Source: Zygnema circumcarinatum (taxonomy: Eukaryota > Streptophyta > Zygnematophyceae > Zygnematales > Zygnemataceae). Taken from it: a stretch of 64,000 nt of DNA. The stretch is taken from positions 836,584-900,583 of the forward strand of contig CM074806.1 in NCBI GenBank assembly GCA_037447605.1, written 5' to 3'. The position numbers and the translations under genes were made by a program. This document shows positions 51,493-63,249 of this stretch, one piece after another (the first letter of the stretch is position 1; the number at the start of each line of letters is the position of its first letter). Under the pieces are notes generated by a model. The model was not told the origin of the DNA and searched no databases. It worked only from the letters and a program-made list of their open reading frames with translations.

Positions 51493-53438
51493 ATGGCTTC
51501 TCTGCTCTTTCAGCAAGCAGTTGTCGCTCCGTCTTCATTTGTAACGCAGCGTTTCCACCATGGCTTCTGTCCTTGTCGTGCTCCCGCCCTGGCTTTGAAG
51601 AAGACGACCATCTCAACAATCGGTTTGAATGCTGTTCGAGCAAGCGGAGAAGGTGAAGACATTCCTAAGGAGGATCACACGAAAAAAAGGTAGAATTGCG
51701 TCAAACAAATTGAAAGAAACCTTCAAGAATGAAGGATGTTCTATTCAGTAATCAGTGTCTGGCGCTAGCTCTTTGAATAATTGTGTTAAATCAGTCTGAA
51801 ATTGCTTCCCTGCTGACAGCTATATTCAGTGTTGCTCTGCGTTGGACAAGCTGACGATGCCTTTTTTTATCGGTCGGATGCGTTTGTCGCCGCTTGTGTG
51901 ATGTTTGGCATGTGCGTCATCATCGCCATGTTTTCCTTTTTTTGGAGATTCTGTGTGTTAGAGTGCAGCTCAACTTCAATTGTAGTTTCCTGAGCCATAA
52001 AAACTGCTTATGTTGGCTTCATTAGGATTTCCAGAGAGGAATTATCGACTTAACGTCATCCGTTAAAAAATTTAAAATGTTCAAGGTCTTCTTCTTATGT
52101 CCTTGTTGTACTGCAGTTTTGAAGACGCTATTATTGTTGCAGTCAGTTTAGTAAAGGCTTGAGATTTGTTTCTAGGAGGATAGCCAAAATCACCTCTCTG
52201 GTCGACACTGTTCGGGTTACTTGTCTGCTTATATCAACAGCTTACCATAAACTAGTAATTCTCTTACGAGCAAATTAGAATATAAATTTGCAGTGCACGT
52301 ACAACATCAGAGCAGCACCGAAAAAAAGTATGAATTGAAATTCTCCTGGCTTCGCATAGGCTGCTGGCATGGTGCATCTCATCTTTTTATGGCGAGTTCA
52401 CCTGAGAATGAGCTGCGGAATCGAGCATTCTGAAAAGCTCATCTGAAAGCCTTGCAACCTGCATATTGTGGAGCCTGCGTTCTTTCTAAACTGTTATCAT
52501 TCTCTCTTTGCACAGTAACCTTTGCTTCCAAGACTAGTCGAGTGGGCCACACCCGGCCCCAGCATTTCGACAGTGGTCTTTGCAAAAGTCAACCGGGCTG
52601 TCACTCTCAGAGCACACGTGTAGCAATAAGTCTCTGCAAGATGGCTGACGGGGTTTCTCTTTGCTGTTCATGTTTGGCAGCATCAACGAAAGCTGCAATG
52701 GTGGAATTCAGAGAATGACTTCTGTTGCAGTGGCTCTTCTAGCAGCTGGCACGCTTTTGATGATGCCAGCTGGCGATGCCCTTGCTGCAAAGTCAGGAGG
52801 GCGCGTTGGTGGTTCCGCTTTTCGATCCTCTCCTCCACCATCAAGATCTGCTCCACGTCCGCCTCCTCAAGTCAACAGGTCAAGGTATAATTTTGTCACT
52901 CTTTATGGAACAGTGAGGACACCTGTACTTGTTGAAGTGGTTAATTTTTGTGAAGGAATGTGATTTCTGCCTCGCCGTTCATAAATCTAAACATTTAGAA
53001 AAAACCGATCAAGATATAGAGGCAAAGCAATTCCTTCGTGAAGCCTTCAAATGCTGGCAAGTTCAGGCATTCACAGAAGCTATCCTCTCATTAAGATAGC
53101 CTGTTGTGAGAAAACTGTTCTGGATTGGTTGACAGTCTGAACATGAACCGTCATACCATTTGTCTGACTATGAACCTTGGGACTGCTGCAGGACAAGTGT
53201 ATTTATTAGTCCGCCAGCGATTGCACCTCCCATTTTTGGCTATGCTCCAACCCCGTTCTTTGGAGGATTTTCCCCTTTCTCTCCTTCCTATGGTGGATAC
53301 TCGTATGGCCCTACTGTCGCAGTTACCGGGGGAGGCGGCGGCCTGTTTTCGTTTCTGTTTTTCTTTGTGATTGCTGGTGTGGTCTTCAACGTTATTCGCA
53401 GCCTTTTTAGAGGACCACGGGATGACGATTATGATTGA
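51493..53438 (+). CDS. Plastid-targeted DUF1517/FLAP1-like membrane protein, 3 exons
   Basis: Exons 51493-51689, 52681-52884 and 53192-53438 join in frame to 215 residues. The N-terminus MASLLFQQAVVAPSSFVTQR is a typical chloroplast transit peptide. A second hydrophobic segment VAVALLAAGTLLMMPAGDAL with an A-x-A site (ALA/AK) looks like thylakoid or lumen sorting. KSGGRVGGSAFRSS, a Pro/Arg-rich stretch and the Phe/Gly/Tyr-rich GYAPTPFFGGFSPFSPSYGG follow. A membrane helix FSFLFFFVIAGVVFNVIRSL comes before an acidic end GPRDDDYD. This is the architecture of the N-terminal half of DUF1517 proteins such as plant FLAP1. The long soluble C-terminal half of that family is absent. A role in thylakoid light acclimation is possible but only inferred. 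Confidence 0.65.
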
Positions 53439-54131
53439 AGCACCCTTTGACTGCTTTTGAGCATCTGCGGAAAATTTGTTTAGCCGAGTTGACAGAGAAA
53501 TGCCTTTTTTCTCTCCACCAGGAGTTCAATGAGTGGCTTACAGCACCTGTTTGGTTTGGCCACTTGTTTTTTTCGGGGGGTTGTGTTGCAACAGATAAAG
53601 CTTTAGAGAACGGGAAAAGCAATTGAAATTTTGACGAAACTTTGCGAGTGTGTGAAATACTATATTTTAGGATCAGGAAAACCGTGTCTAGCAAAGTAGG
53701 GAGGCGTCGATTCTATAATATCGGAGTATATTATAGTGATGTTTCCCTTCATACGCAATGTTAAGAGTGGTTTATGATTTCACATGTGCGTGTTGCTTTC
53801 GAACTTGCTTGGTACTTGCTGACCTTCTCCTTCGTCCTTGTTTCCCTCTCACTCTCTTTCTCCTGTCTTTTCATCTTCTCCATCTCCTCCCTCCATTTCC
53901 CTCGCCCTCGCTGCCTTTCCCTCTTCGGGCTTTACCGTGCCATTGCCATTCACCTCATCCTTCATTTCCCCTCATCCCATCCATAAAGCCATGCCCTTGT
54001 CCAGCAATACATTTTCATTCGTCTTTCCGAGAAATGGGTGCAAGTGATAACAGGAACCGAATGGCAGGCTTGTCTGACTACAGAAGCTCCTTTTCTGATC
54101 GGTTTTTGAGACTGACCTGGGATACCATTTC
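53439..54131. other. Intergenic region up to the duplication junction
   Basis: 3' UTR-like sequence, then a pyrimidine-rich stretch (53820-53990). An ATG at 54033 opens a 43-codon frame (MGASDNRNRMAGLSDYRSSF, continuing to about 54164) that crosses the junction into copy B. It may be a captured exon; support is weak. Confidence 0.4.
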
Positions 54132-55757
54132 AGCGGATATTGTTATTTTTTACCCCTCGTGTTAAAGCTGTCCATTACTGCTGATGTTCTCGCATGCTGT
54201 TCTGCCCTTTTGAACTTGTGCAGCTTCCAGCCGTACTTTCTGAAGGCCTGACTGTGGTTGTATCCCCCCTCCTTTCCCTCATACAAGACCAAGTTACGGC
54301 GTTAGTTCATGAGAGAGGCATTCCTGCAACATTCCTGTCCTCCTTGCAGACTTCACAACAAGCATTCAGCGTTATCCAAGAATTGAAGTAAGGCCTTCAC
54401 TTGCTTTCCTTGTGGCTTCCACGTGTGTATGAGCCAAAGTATGCATGCCAGCTGTCTCCCTGAAGACGTGTGTTGTGGCACAATCGATTGAATTCTCCTT
54501 CAACGATGCATTCATCGCGATTGCATATTGCAAGAATTTGATTCTAACTGTTGTGCAGAAAACAACGTCCCACATGCAAGTTGCTCTATGTGACTCCAGA
54601 AAGGATTGCCGGTAGCCCATCCTTCCAAAGAATTCTCGAACAGCTGCATTCTAGGGTTAGGCCCAACTTTCCTTCCCTTGGAGCTAATCAACCACTCACT
54701 AGAGAGCAGCGAGTTTCCTCGCTACATGAACTTCCACACTTTAAATGAAGCCTCCATTTCCGTTGAATATTTTGACTTTTCTAAACTCTGGTTGTTCCTG
54801 GCTGAGCAGGGGCAGCTGGCCCGCTTCGTTATCGATGAAGCTCATTGTGTGAGGTAGTATTAACCATTTCTATATACAGCTTTTCCAGATGTACAGCTTA
54901 CAACTTCAAGCTCTTTTTGCTTCTTACGAGCGTGAAGGCTGAGCTCGTCATAAAGTCAGCTTAGACGTTGTAGGGTTCTCCGGCTTGTGCAGCCAACGGG
55001 GAGTGGAAGCCAGAGTGGAATCGTCGATTGTCTGTCAACGAACGAATGCATTCGAGTGTGGGAGTATCTCTGCAAGGAGTTGAAGCTCAATGTGGGATAC
55101 TACCGTGCAGGCTTGTCATGCATAGCATGCCCAAGTCCATTGAGGGCTACTATCAAGAATCGGGTCGGGCCGGACGAGACGGTTCGTCTGCAGGCTGTTT
55201 AGTTTTGTATGGAAAGAGGGATATCTCGCGCATTATCTGTATGCTCAGGAAAGGCGGGCTGGGCAAAGGGAGCTTTCGACTAGGGATGGAGCAAGCCAAA
55301 GCTATGCAGGCCTACTGTGCTGACCAGGTACACCGCACTGCAGGACAAAGAGCCTCCCTCCCGGCCCTCCCCCCCTCCCTCCCCCTCTCCTCCCCCTCCC
55401 CTTCCACACATCCCCCTCCCTTCCCTCCCTCTCTTCCCTCCCCCTCCATACTTCTTCCCTCTCCCTCCTTTGAAACGGATCTGTTTACGTTTCTCATGAC
55501 CACAATTCATGACTTTTCACGAGCTCATTATGCGCAGTAATGTCGCTGATGCCACCTTCTCCTGAGCCATGCTTGTTTCATGGCTGCAGACAGACTTGTG
55601 GCTAGAAGCTGAGTGTGGGGTCGTTGGCTGTTTCTATGGCTGCAGATGAAATGCCGACGGCAGATGCTGCTCGGGCATTTTGGCGAAGCATTTGATGCGG
55701 CTGCTTGCAGTGGCGGAACTAACAGATGCGACAACTGCAGTGACTCGCTGGGCAACT
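54132..55757 (+). pseudogene. Truncated RecQ helicase pseudogene
   Basis: Carries exons 4, 5 and 6 of the RecQ gene (54224-54387, 54559-54655, 54810-54853) essentially unchanged. It lacks exons 1-3 including the Walker A exon. Exon 7 is cut after a few bases and fused near 55005 to the middle of exon 8. A second deletion at about 55117 joins exon 8 to exon 9 without an intron, removing motif V. The final exon (from about 55650) has Cys residues of the zinc site but stops early after CDNCSDSLGN. Motifs I and III are also gone, so no helicase can be made. Confidence 0.92.
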
Positions 55758-56473
55758 AAATCGGAGGAGCATCTGGAAGACTTTTAAAAAGCTTGCAAAG
55801 CAGACTGGAGGACGAGGTTAATGGATGGATGTTAATGGTAGCATCCTTTTCATCCAAGTGGCGTCAGCGTGGCATCCATTGCACGGCGATGGCCTCGTGA
55901 CGACCAGGTCTCGCGGCTCAACTCGATTTCAAAGACTTTGCGTGGCTATGCCACATGCTTACATTGGCAGCAGTGGACGCCCGTGGTTTGATGGAACCAT
56001 CATGTTGTCGTTGAAGGTGATGATGATGTTGTTGTTGATGATGATGATGAGGATGACGATGACGATAATTAGTTATCTAAAGACTTGAGAGGGAGGCAGG
56101 GCTTCCTCCCGATAAATCACACTATAGCTGGCATGCACTTAGCATATGGCAAATCTCAGAAGTCAACCTTCGATAACAAACACGTTCAATCATGAACACA
56201 AACACACACCGGGTCAGTGCTCTTGGCATCCAACGGCTTCGTTGTGCTTCGAATAAAGTGCGGTACCAGTACATGGTGTGCAGATGCAAAGGGTCCTCTC
56301 CAACCACAGAGCGCAACCTGACCAGAATTACCTCGCACAAGAAAAGCCATTGAGTTACATTATTCAAGTACCGGCGCCAAAGGCTTTACCCTTTTGGTCC
56401 TACTACTTTCGACCGCTCCCACCCAAATAGATTACATAATAAGATCCACCGGCAGTGGGGCCGCTACTGCTGT
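55758..56473. other. Convergent 3' region of copy B
   Basis: Includes a stretch not found in copy A (about 55815-56100) with a GATGATGAT microsatellite (56017-56070). From about 56175 it returns to sequence shared with 48240 onward. No gene is supported. Confidence 0.5.
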
Positions 56474-58041
56474 TTAAACAACAGTGATCTGCCCCTGCAT
56501 GAACGGGTGAGGTGGGCAGTGGAAGCCAAAAACTCCCTTCTGAGTGAATGTGTAGCTGTAGGTGAAGGGCGGAAACTGAATATCCCAGCCTCCTCCAGGG
56601 CCTTGGAACATATTCCGCGCTGCATCATCATCTGCGGAATTCCAGAAACAAAGATATATTGAAGGTCAATTCCTCGGAGCACTATCCACCAGCAACCTTT
56701 AAATTTCATTCATTCTGATGTACGCACATTCACTAGCTTCACATCGCTTGAACCAAGTAAACTGCTTATCCAGTCAGTTGGCATCCCAGATTGCCACGTG
56801 TTCTCTGCGAATCGCTAGCTGTCCATGGTTCTGTCACATACCTTGAATGCCGTGCGGGCCGTCCAAAAACTCCCAATTCACTGTGGTGCCTACGCTCACT
56901 GTGGCGGAGGACTCCGCCGCCGTCACATCAAAGTACCACTTTAGGTTCACCACTTGCTGGGGAGGAGGAGAGAGCTTTGCTGCAGCATGGGGCACCCAAG
57001 CACAGGAAACTGAGGGCCATTTAGGGTTACAGTATTGGGAGGGGAGAGACGGCTGCCATCGACACGATAATGTACGAACAAGCCTCTGCATTGATTAATT
57101 CGGTCCACTGGTAAAACACTAATTGATGAGTCCCAAAAACAAAAGAGGTAAAGGCCGAGTGCGCGTACGAGGCGGAGGCGACTTTTTCTTCGGAGGGGGC
57201 GACTTTTTCTTCGGAGGAGGGGGCGACTTTTTCTTCGGAGGAGGGGGCAACTTTTTCTTTGGCGGCGGAGGCTTCCTCCTTACCGCTGCAGTGATCCCCA
57301 AGGCAAAACCGCCATCATCAACAGCATTACACGCGAATGCATGGTCGTACATACACATCCGCATGCATACATGCACAGAGGCATGCATGCGCCACGCCCC
57401 CGCTCATGCGTGCGTTTATCATGCATGGTGCGTGTTCCATACATCGACAAATGTACTCGTATGCCAAACACAAAGGCCACCGCAGAGACGTACCAAGTCT
57501 GCGGGCGGAGCGGAGCATCTCCACGCCGGCGCCCGCCGTAGATTCGGTCGCTGCCAATATGAGCACCCCGCGCTTGTGTGAGAAAGGTTGCGCCACACGG
57601 CATGCCGCGGCACATTATCAGAGGGAAGCAGAAGAGGGTTTGGGCAGAGAGCCTGTGAGCATCCAGCAGAACACGCGCAAACTGAGCTAGTAGGGACTGC
57701 CGCGAGTCAAGTGCTGACAAAAGGGCAAAATGCGGCCTACCCTCTTCCAGTCGCCGCACGAGGCCATTCCCCGCCTCTCCCGCGCTGACATCGGCTTCTG
57801 CATGTGCCATTACATCACCACACGCCTCGTTACATCACATCGCCTCACATTGCATCACATCGCCTCCACTTGCATCACATCGCCTCACATTTCCTCACAT
57901 CCCGGCCGTTACAGGAATACGAGGGGCACACCAAGCAAGCGAGAGCCTACCCGAAGTGACGGACACGACGAAGAGGAGCAGCAGGAGCGCGCCGCAGGCC
58001 GACATCTGGAGAGCGCGGCGGTGCATCGCCATGGCGGCCAT
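56474..58041 (-). CDS. Secreted blue-copper (cupredoxin) protein with (PPPPKKKS)n region, copy B, 6 exons
   Basis: Minus-strand exons 57951-58041, 57741-57797, 57494-57550, 57169-57285, 56842-56979 and 56474-56631 have the same borders and phases as copy A. They give 205 residues. The signal peptide is MAAMAMHRRALQMSACGALL plus LLLFVVSVTS. The linker repeat is PPPPKKKS-like, shorter than in copy A and without Met or Thr. The copper ligands are kept: His in DGPHGIQ and Cys-His-Met in FHCPPHPFMQGQITVV. All splice sites are intact, so this paralogue looks functional, unlike the adjacent RecQ copy. Confidence 0.85.
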
Positions 58042-58938
58042 GGCTGCTTCGGCGAAGGAAGGGGGGAGAGAGTGAGGGAGAGAGAGAGGATGAGAGAGGA
58101 GGAGAGAGCGCCACATCAACCGCCTGCAGCGCCGCCTCTCTAGCCGCGGGCGCCTTGTACGGCCTCCGTACAGGGCCTACTGTACAGTACAGTACAGTAA
58201 TACAAAATCGAGCGGACAGAGGACCGTACGGTATCATACAGCCGTGTGGTACGGCAGGGTGTCCGTACATATTTGTCAACGAAGCTTAATGCGCACTGCT
58301 CGGACAGGGGCGGTTCGGCGACTGAATTGACGCCACGTGGCAGAATGTAAATTGGTCAAGGTCCGTAGAAGCAGCAGGACGCTACGAGTAAAAGGCGGCA
58401 GTGTAAGACACGACAATTCTCAGTACCGAATAGTTTATAGAATGCGTATTTTATTAAGCTTAAAGCAGCACCAGTATAGAGAACTCTTTCTGATATGTGT
58501 TTGACGGGAGATTCTTCTTCCTCTGTACGGACTTGCCTGTCCCTAGAGCCCGCCCGCCCGCGTTCGGGGACCGCGAAGAGGGCCTCGCCCGGTCACGCGA
58601 GTCAACCGGACGGGACCGCCGGAACGCGGGTGCGGCTACGGCCACGTGTCCGGATTCTATAGGGCAACGTGCCCACAGTACAGTACGACAAAGGGGGCGG
58701 CAGCAGCCAGCTCGTTGGCAGGACCGATAGTTGGGGGTGGCGAGGCGGCGGATCTAATCAGAATTCCGCAGCTAAGCGCCACTGCGCAGAAATCGTACTG
58801 GGACGGGTGAGCTCCCCGGAACTATTGCACCCGAAAAAGGCTTGTGTTTTTCTAAACGTCCCATTTTTTTTATTTTTTATTTTCTCTTTTCTTAAGGCGT
58901 CTACAACTTGAAATGTGAAACGTCAACATGAGCCTAAG
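58042..58938. promoter_or_regulatory. Upstream region of copper protein B
   Basis: Homologous to the promoter of copy A, with G-boxes at 58333-58340 and 58642-58649, a GTACAGTACAGTACAG microrepeat near 58180-58196, GTACGG motifs (58225-58270) and a 5S-like segment. An insert of about 130 bases at 58395-58525 is not obvious in copy A. Confidence 0.5.
58750..58832 (+). ncRNA. 5S rRNA-like segment, promoter copy B
   Basis: GGATCTAATCAGAATTCCGC, AGCTAAGCGCC, CGTACTGGGACGGGTGAGCT and TTGCACCC parallel the copy at 50618-50699. The ATCAGAATTCCGCAG block is closer to canonical 5S rRNA than in copy A, while the C-box region is more changed. It is a duplicated 5S-derived relic. Confidence 0.72.
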
Positions 58939-59224
58939 CACGCATGCAGGTCTGAACCGTAGGTCCATGTGATGAAGGAGCTTGAACGCAACTTGTGAAA
59001 ACCCTTGGGTAGTGTGATCAAGGGCAAGCACAGTTTAGGTGGGGAGGAAAGTAATAGAATGGTATACAAGGAGTTGTATGGCCTGGTACCTAAATCCGCG
59101 GTTGTCTTTTAAAGGTTAAAAAACACGGTTGAACCGTGTGGGTACCGGAAGGTCTTGAGATCAAACCCTGCTTGAGGCTTGTTTGCTACAGAAGTGGAGC
59201 TTGGGGTACACTTGTCCATGTTAA
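58939..59224. other. Intergenic, right of the duplication
   Basis: Mixed sequence between the duplicated promoter and the copia remnant; nothing recognised. Confidence 0.4.
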
Positions 59225-59690
59225 CTTCGCCAAAACCTCCTTAGCGTACTTCTCTTGGCAGAGGAACATGTTGCCATCCTTCCCCCTCTTAAGCTGAATG
59301 CATAAGAGATACTCTATAGGGCCGAGATCTGACATCTTCTGCTACAAGAGGTCCTTGAGACTCTAGATGCTCTTCATAGAGGGGCTCACAATGATGAGGT
59401 CATCGACGTAGATGCCTACAAACATCCGATCATCGCCCTCTCCCTTCTTGTACACTAAGTGGTCAGCATTGAAACGAGTGAAGCCATTCTTTACAAACAG
59501 GTTGTGGATCGTTTGGTACTAGATCATCGGTGCTTTCTTGAGTCCGTATAGATTCGTTACAAGTCTGCAGCTAAGGTGCTTTACTCTTGGTTCAACCGTC
59601 CCCTCTGGTTGCTATATGTAGATCTCTTCAACAGGTTTCTGTTGATGTATAGCGCACATCAAGGTGTTGGTACTTAGTTCCTAGCATGAA
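59225..59690 (-). mobile_element. Degenerate Ty1/copia reverse transcriptase fragment
   Basis: On the minus strand, translation gives the copia RT order: KPVEEIYI then QPEGTVEP, NLYGLKKAP, FVKNGFTRFNADHLVYKKGE, the catalytic box FVGIYVDDLIIVSPSM, then MSDLGPIEYLLCIQLKRGKD and FLCQEKYAKEVL. Several in-frame TAG codons interrupt it (for example after the YGLKKAPMI and SMKSI stretches), so it is inactive. No integrase or RNase H could be placed. It is old retrotransposon debris. Confidence 0.88.
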
Positions 59691-61377
59691 TGTTATCCGG
59701 GAGATCAATGTGCTGGTATAGGAACAATGTCCATGCATGAATGGTCATGTTTGGTGTAGGACCGTACAAGGGGGGTGCCCATATTGTTAGGGCACAGTAC
59801 GGTAGGTCTAAGGATGCTCTAGGGTCGTAGGTTACGGCTTAGGCTTAGACCGTACCAAAGGGGGTGCGCGGAATGCGCTTGAACGAATGGAGCGCGGCGT
59901 CGTTATGGACGCGGCGATCTTTGGCGCGAGCGGTGGATCTGCACGAAGGGACATGATTGGTCGCGACAGCGTGCAGAACGCGACGCAGTCTTCGTGCGTG
60001 ACGTGATGCATTGTTCGGCAGTGTCGGTGGAAACATTGGAGATGTCGGCAGTGAATGAGGAGGCGACACGTGGACCCGTCCGCGGCTCTGACGAGGTCAA
60101 CTGAGAAGGGGACCGAGTCGCGGGCCGCAAACATGTACGGCTGGGCGGCGGCACAGCACGGACGACCTTTGTGTAGGTCGGTGCTGGCGTAGGTTCACGT
60201 GAGGCCGCGACGCTGGCTGTTGAACGGCCTGCTTAGCTGTTCACTGCATGCACTCGCTAGTGCGTCTGTGACATGACATTGAGTGGTCACATCACGCCGG
60301 CCGCCATTGTTTAAGAGGAAGTTAAGCATAGCTCTCCTACTCACTCTCTCTGAATGTTATGCTGCTCGGCCTATGTTTTTTAGGAAAATTATGAGGAGGC
60401 TCAGGCCTAGAGGAGTCCGGCCTTATGTATGAAGGTCAAGAAGGAACTAGCTCTCATCATTCTAAGCTTTAGTGAAAGAGTTAGATGATGTGTCCCTCAA
60501 GGGTTGAGGTAGAGGAGGAGTTCATGTAGGCAAGTAATGCTTGGCTACTGTAGTAGGGGTGTAAGCTATCTATCAGAGGATAGGATAGTGCTCATGTGAG
60601 GAGGAGAATCTAGCTTAATATGTAGATTTCCTAAGGAGCTTGTATTAGGGGGGATCAGACCTTGACCATCGCCAAACCAATTTCGTAAGCCCGTCGGGCC
60701 TATTCCGCCGTGTACGGCAGGCCTTTTTCGCAAAAAATGGCCGTTCGGTAGTTTCGGGCGCCGCGAATTCAAGAAAATAATTATTTTACCTTCGTATCTC
60801 CGAGCCAGGTCTGACTAGGGATGGATTAGTTACGATTATATATTATATATTAGATTATACAACTGTGACGAATAGATAACGGCTGATATATATTAATTTA
60901 CAACGCCTTTACAACATGTACGGTCGTACGGTCGTACGACTGAACGGGATTATGTGGCCCGAGCACGAGCAGACAGAAAACCAGGCGAACGCATTTCGCA
61001 ACGCCAACGCCAAAACGACCTAATTTTGGTATGGTACGATCGTACTGTCGTACGGTCGTTAATTGTTCAAAGCGAGTGGGTATAATATATGTAATAAAGT
61101 GTTTTACTTTGTAATATATTACTAAATTTAAACCCGTTGTAAATTATATAATATATTCGGAATTTATAACGCGGGCCATCCCTAGGTCTGACCCCCCCCT
61201 TTTCGCCTCGCCGCGCTCCCTCCGCCGCCCGCCGGCCGCCGCCCGCCGCCCTCCGTTTTGTCGCCAAGCGCGCCTAACGCGTGCGAGAGGTGTTAGTGTT
61301 AGTGTGCTATAGTTAGACATTGTATGGGTTCACACTAACATTGTTGTGGTCCTCAGTTGGGAAACATGAGATCTGCT
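59691..61377. other. Retrotransposon-derived and AT-rich intergenic region
   Basis: 59880-60420 resembles parts of the large direct repeats further right (shared GACGAGGTCAACT, GACCGAGTC and GATGTCGG blocks). 60830-61160 is AT-rich with palindromic TATATTATATATTA stretches and GTACGGTCGTACG motifs. No gene is supported. Confidence 0.5.
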
Positions 61378-62110
61378 AGTAGTAGTCCTAGGAAATACGG
61401 TCGGGCCAAATGTCGGTGGCCCGTACGCTTTTCGGGCGCGGAGAATGTCGGTGATGTCGGCGGACCCGCGTCAGACCCTTAGTGCGGTCCGCGGACTGTG
61501 ACGAGGTCAACTACGGAGGAGACCGAGTCAGCAGCCACGCAGACAAGTGTGAACAACGCGGAAATGCGATGACGGAGATTTTGTCGCTGACGGGCGCTGG
61601 ATGTGTACTGCCGCTGGCCAATCGAACATGTGGCGCTGGCGCGACGCTGCATCGCGACGGGCAAGCGGGCGGAAGCTTCTCATACGAATCCGGACGCATA
61701 AGTTCGCGATGGGCGCGAATCACTTTGGACGCACCTAACTAGGCCCGCCGCTGGTGTAGGTTTCTTCTTACGTAAGGACCGCAATGCCGATGTTGAACGG
61801 CATTCGGTCGGCCGGAACGATGTAGAAGTGCCGTGACGTGACATCGGTCAACTAGGAAGATGTCACATAACACGGCAATGGCGGAATATAGGGTATAGCT
61901 TGATTATGTAGGATAACCACATTAGACTACTGTGACCTCGCGGACTTATTCCCAGGTCAGCTGGTGTTAAGTCAGGCCGCCCGCTGTGTCGCAAGGTAGT
62001 AAGTGGCGAGAAGTAGCTAGTGAGAGGGGAGAACTTCATGTGGGTGACATTCTTATTTGGCGCGGTTTGTCGCGGTTTTCTCCCACTCTCGCGGTGTGAT
62101 TTCCTACCGC
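61378..62110 (+). repeat. LTR-like direct repeat, copy 1
   Basis: Starts near a GGTCGGGCCAAATGTCGGTG block and runs through GATTTTGTCGCTGACGG, GGAAGATGTCACATAACACG, GCTTGATTATGTAGGATAAC, AGAACTTCATGTGGGTGACA to GTGTGATTTCC. The same blocks in the same order occur at 63250-64000. Length of about 730 bases and direct orientation fit a pair of long terminal repeats, though exact TG/CA ends and a primer-binding site were not identified. Confidence 0.7.
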
Positions 62111-63249
62111 CCAACTCGTTCATTCGGTGGAGTTATGGGCTATGAGTGAAGTGAGATAGAGTGAGAGAAAGTGAAGATGTCTTCATCGGTGGGAACCGGA
62201 GTTCCAATGGAGGGCGACACGCGAGGTGGCGCCGGGAGCAATGAACAGACCCACGCTCCAACAAGAGGCACTCGCACGTGCGTGACGCGCATGGCGACAA
62301 GGCGGGGCACGATTCCTCATCGGCGGAAAGCTGGAATTTCGAATCGCAGGGCCTCCGGAGGCCCTGCGTTTCGGCGAGCGGATTTCGGAAATTTGGGGCC
62401 ATTTTTGTAACCTATTCCGTAAGACTTTGATCTGACATGATTGTGTTCGGGGAGCCGCTACTTTCCGATCCAAACCCCGTGAAACGGAATCCAACGACCC
62501 TTCCGCGTGATGGTGGAAATTTCGGAATTTCGGTAGTTTACGGTCAGCGTCCCGGCACCTCACACCCAGCGAAATTTAGGAGTGCTGCCTTCAAGAAATT
62601 CGCCCCGATTTTGCCGTAAAACCACTTTTTAAACGCAACCGCTAATCAAAGGGGGCGACTTAGCTTCACAAAGGTAATTTTATTCTCAATGTAGTGTACG
62701 ATTTCACGGGCAAACAAAGTGGTTTTCGGCTTAAAACGTTGTTTCACACTCCTTCGCAACAGATACGCACCTTTTTCGCCGAAATACGGATGGTGATTGA
62801 AATGTATTTGAAGCGGCGTATGCCTGGCGCGCATCGTTTACATGATTGCCGCGTATAGCGACGCTGGAAGTATAGCGGTACCGCATACGGCAAAACGAGA
62901 TGCATGGAGTCCGCGACGGTAGCTCTTAATGACGGAAAACCTACGTAAAAAGATAGGCACATAACGTAGCCGCGGTTTCGTGAAAAAATCTGTCGCTTTT
63001 ACTCGCCATTTTCAACGCCCGCTGATTCCTTACAACTTTTCGCTGGGCTCGCTTCACACGCCACGGGTCCCAAAACATACTTGTCACGCCATATGTTGCC
63101 GCTGACCAATCATGTCGCCCACGCGTTTCCCGTGAGCATCTCAGACGCTACAGTTTCGCGACATTTTTGCCGCGCGAAAGCGGCAGCGTAGACATCAGAT
63201 GGGGTCTCAGCCGCACCTAAATACGCGTCCGCCAAAACATGGCGATCCC
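62111..63249 (+). mobile_element. Internal segment between the LTR-like repeats
   Basis: Just after copy 1 an ATG at 62177 opens a 78-codon frame (MSSSVGTGVPMEGDTRGGAG) in the position of a gag start, but it stops at 62410. No protease, integrase or polymerase is seen in the rest. The layout suggests a non-autonomous (TRIM/LARD-like) or deleted LTR element; this is inference. Confidence 0.45.

Larger units (their letters stand above)
54132..58938. repeat. Segmental duplication, copy B
   Basis: Second copy of 45461-50857. Sequence 54200-54960 differs from 45530-46290 at only a handful of positions across exons and introns. Internal deletions affect RecQ exons 7-9, and 55815-56100 is replaced by unrelated sequence rich in GAT repeats. 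About 75 extra bases lie in the last copper-protein intron (56757-56830). Confidence 0.92.

Noticed and set aside
54987-55540. Second RecQ coding gene (170-codon frame)
   Set aside because: Internal deletions remove essential motifs and fuse exons out of frame; much of the frame is the pyrimidine tract of the last intron.
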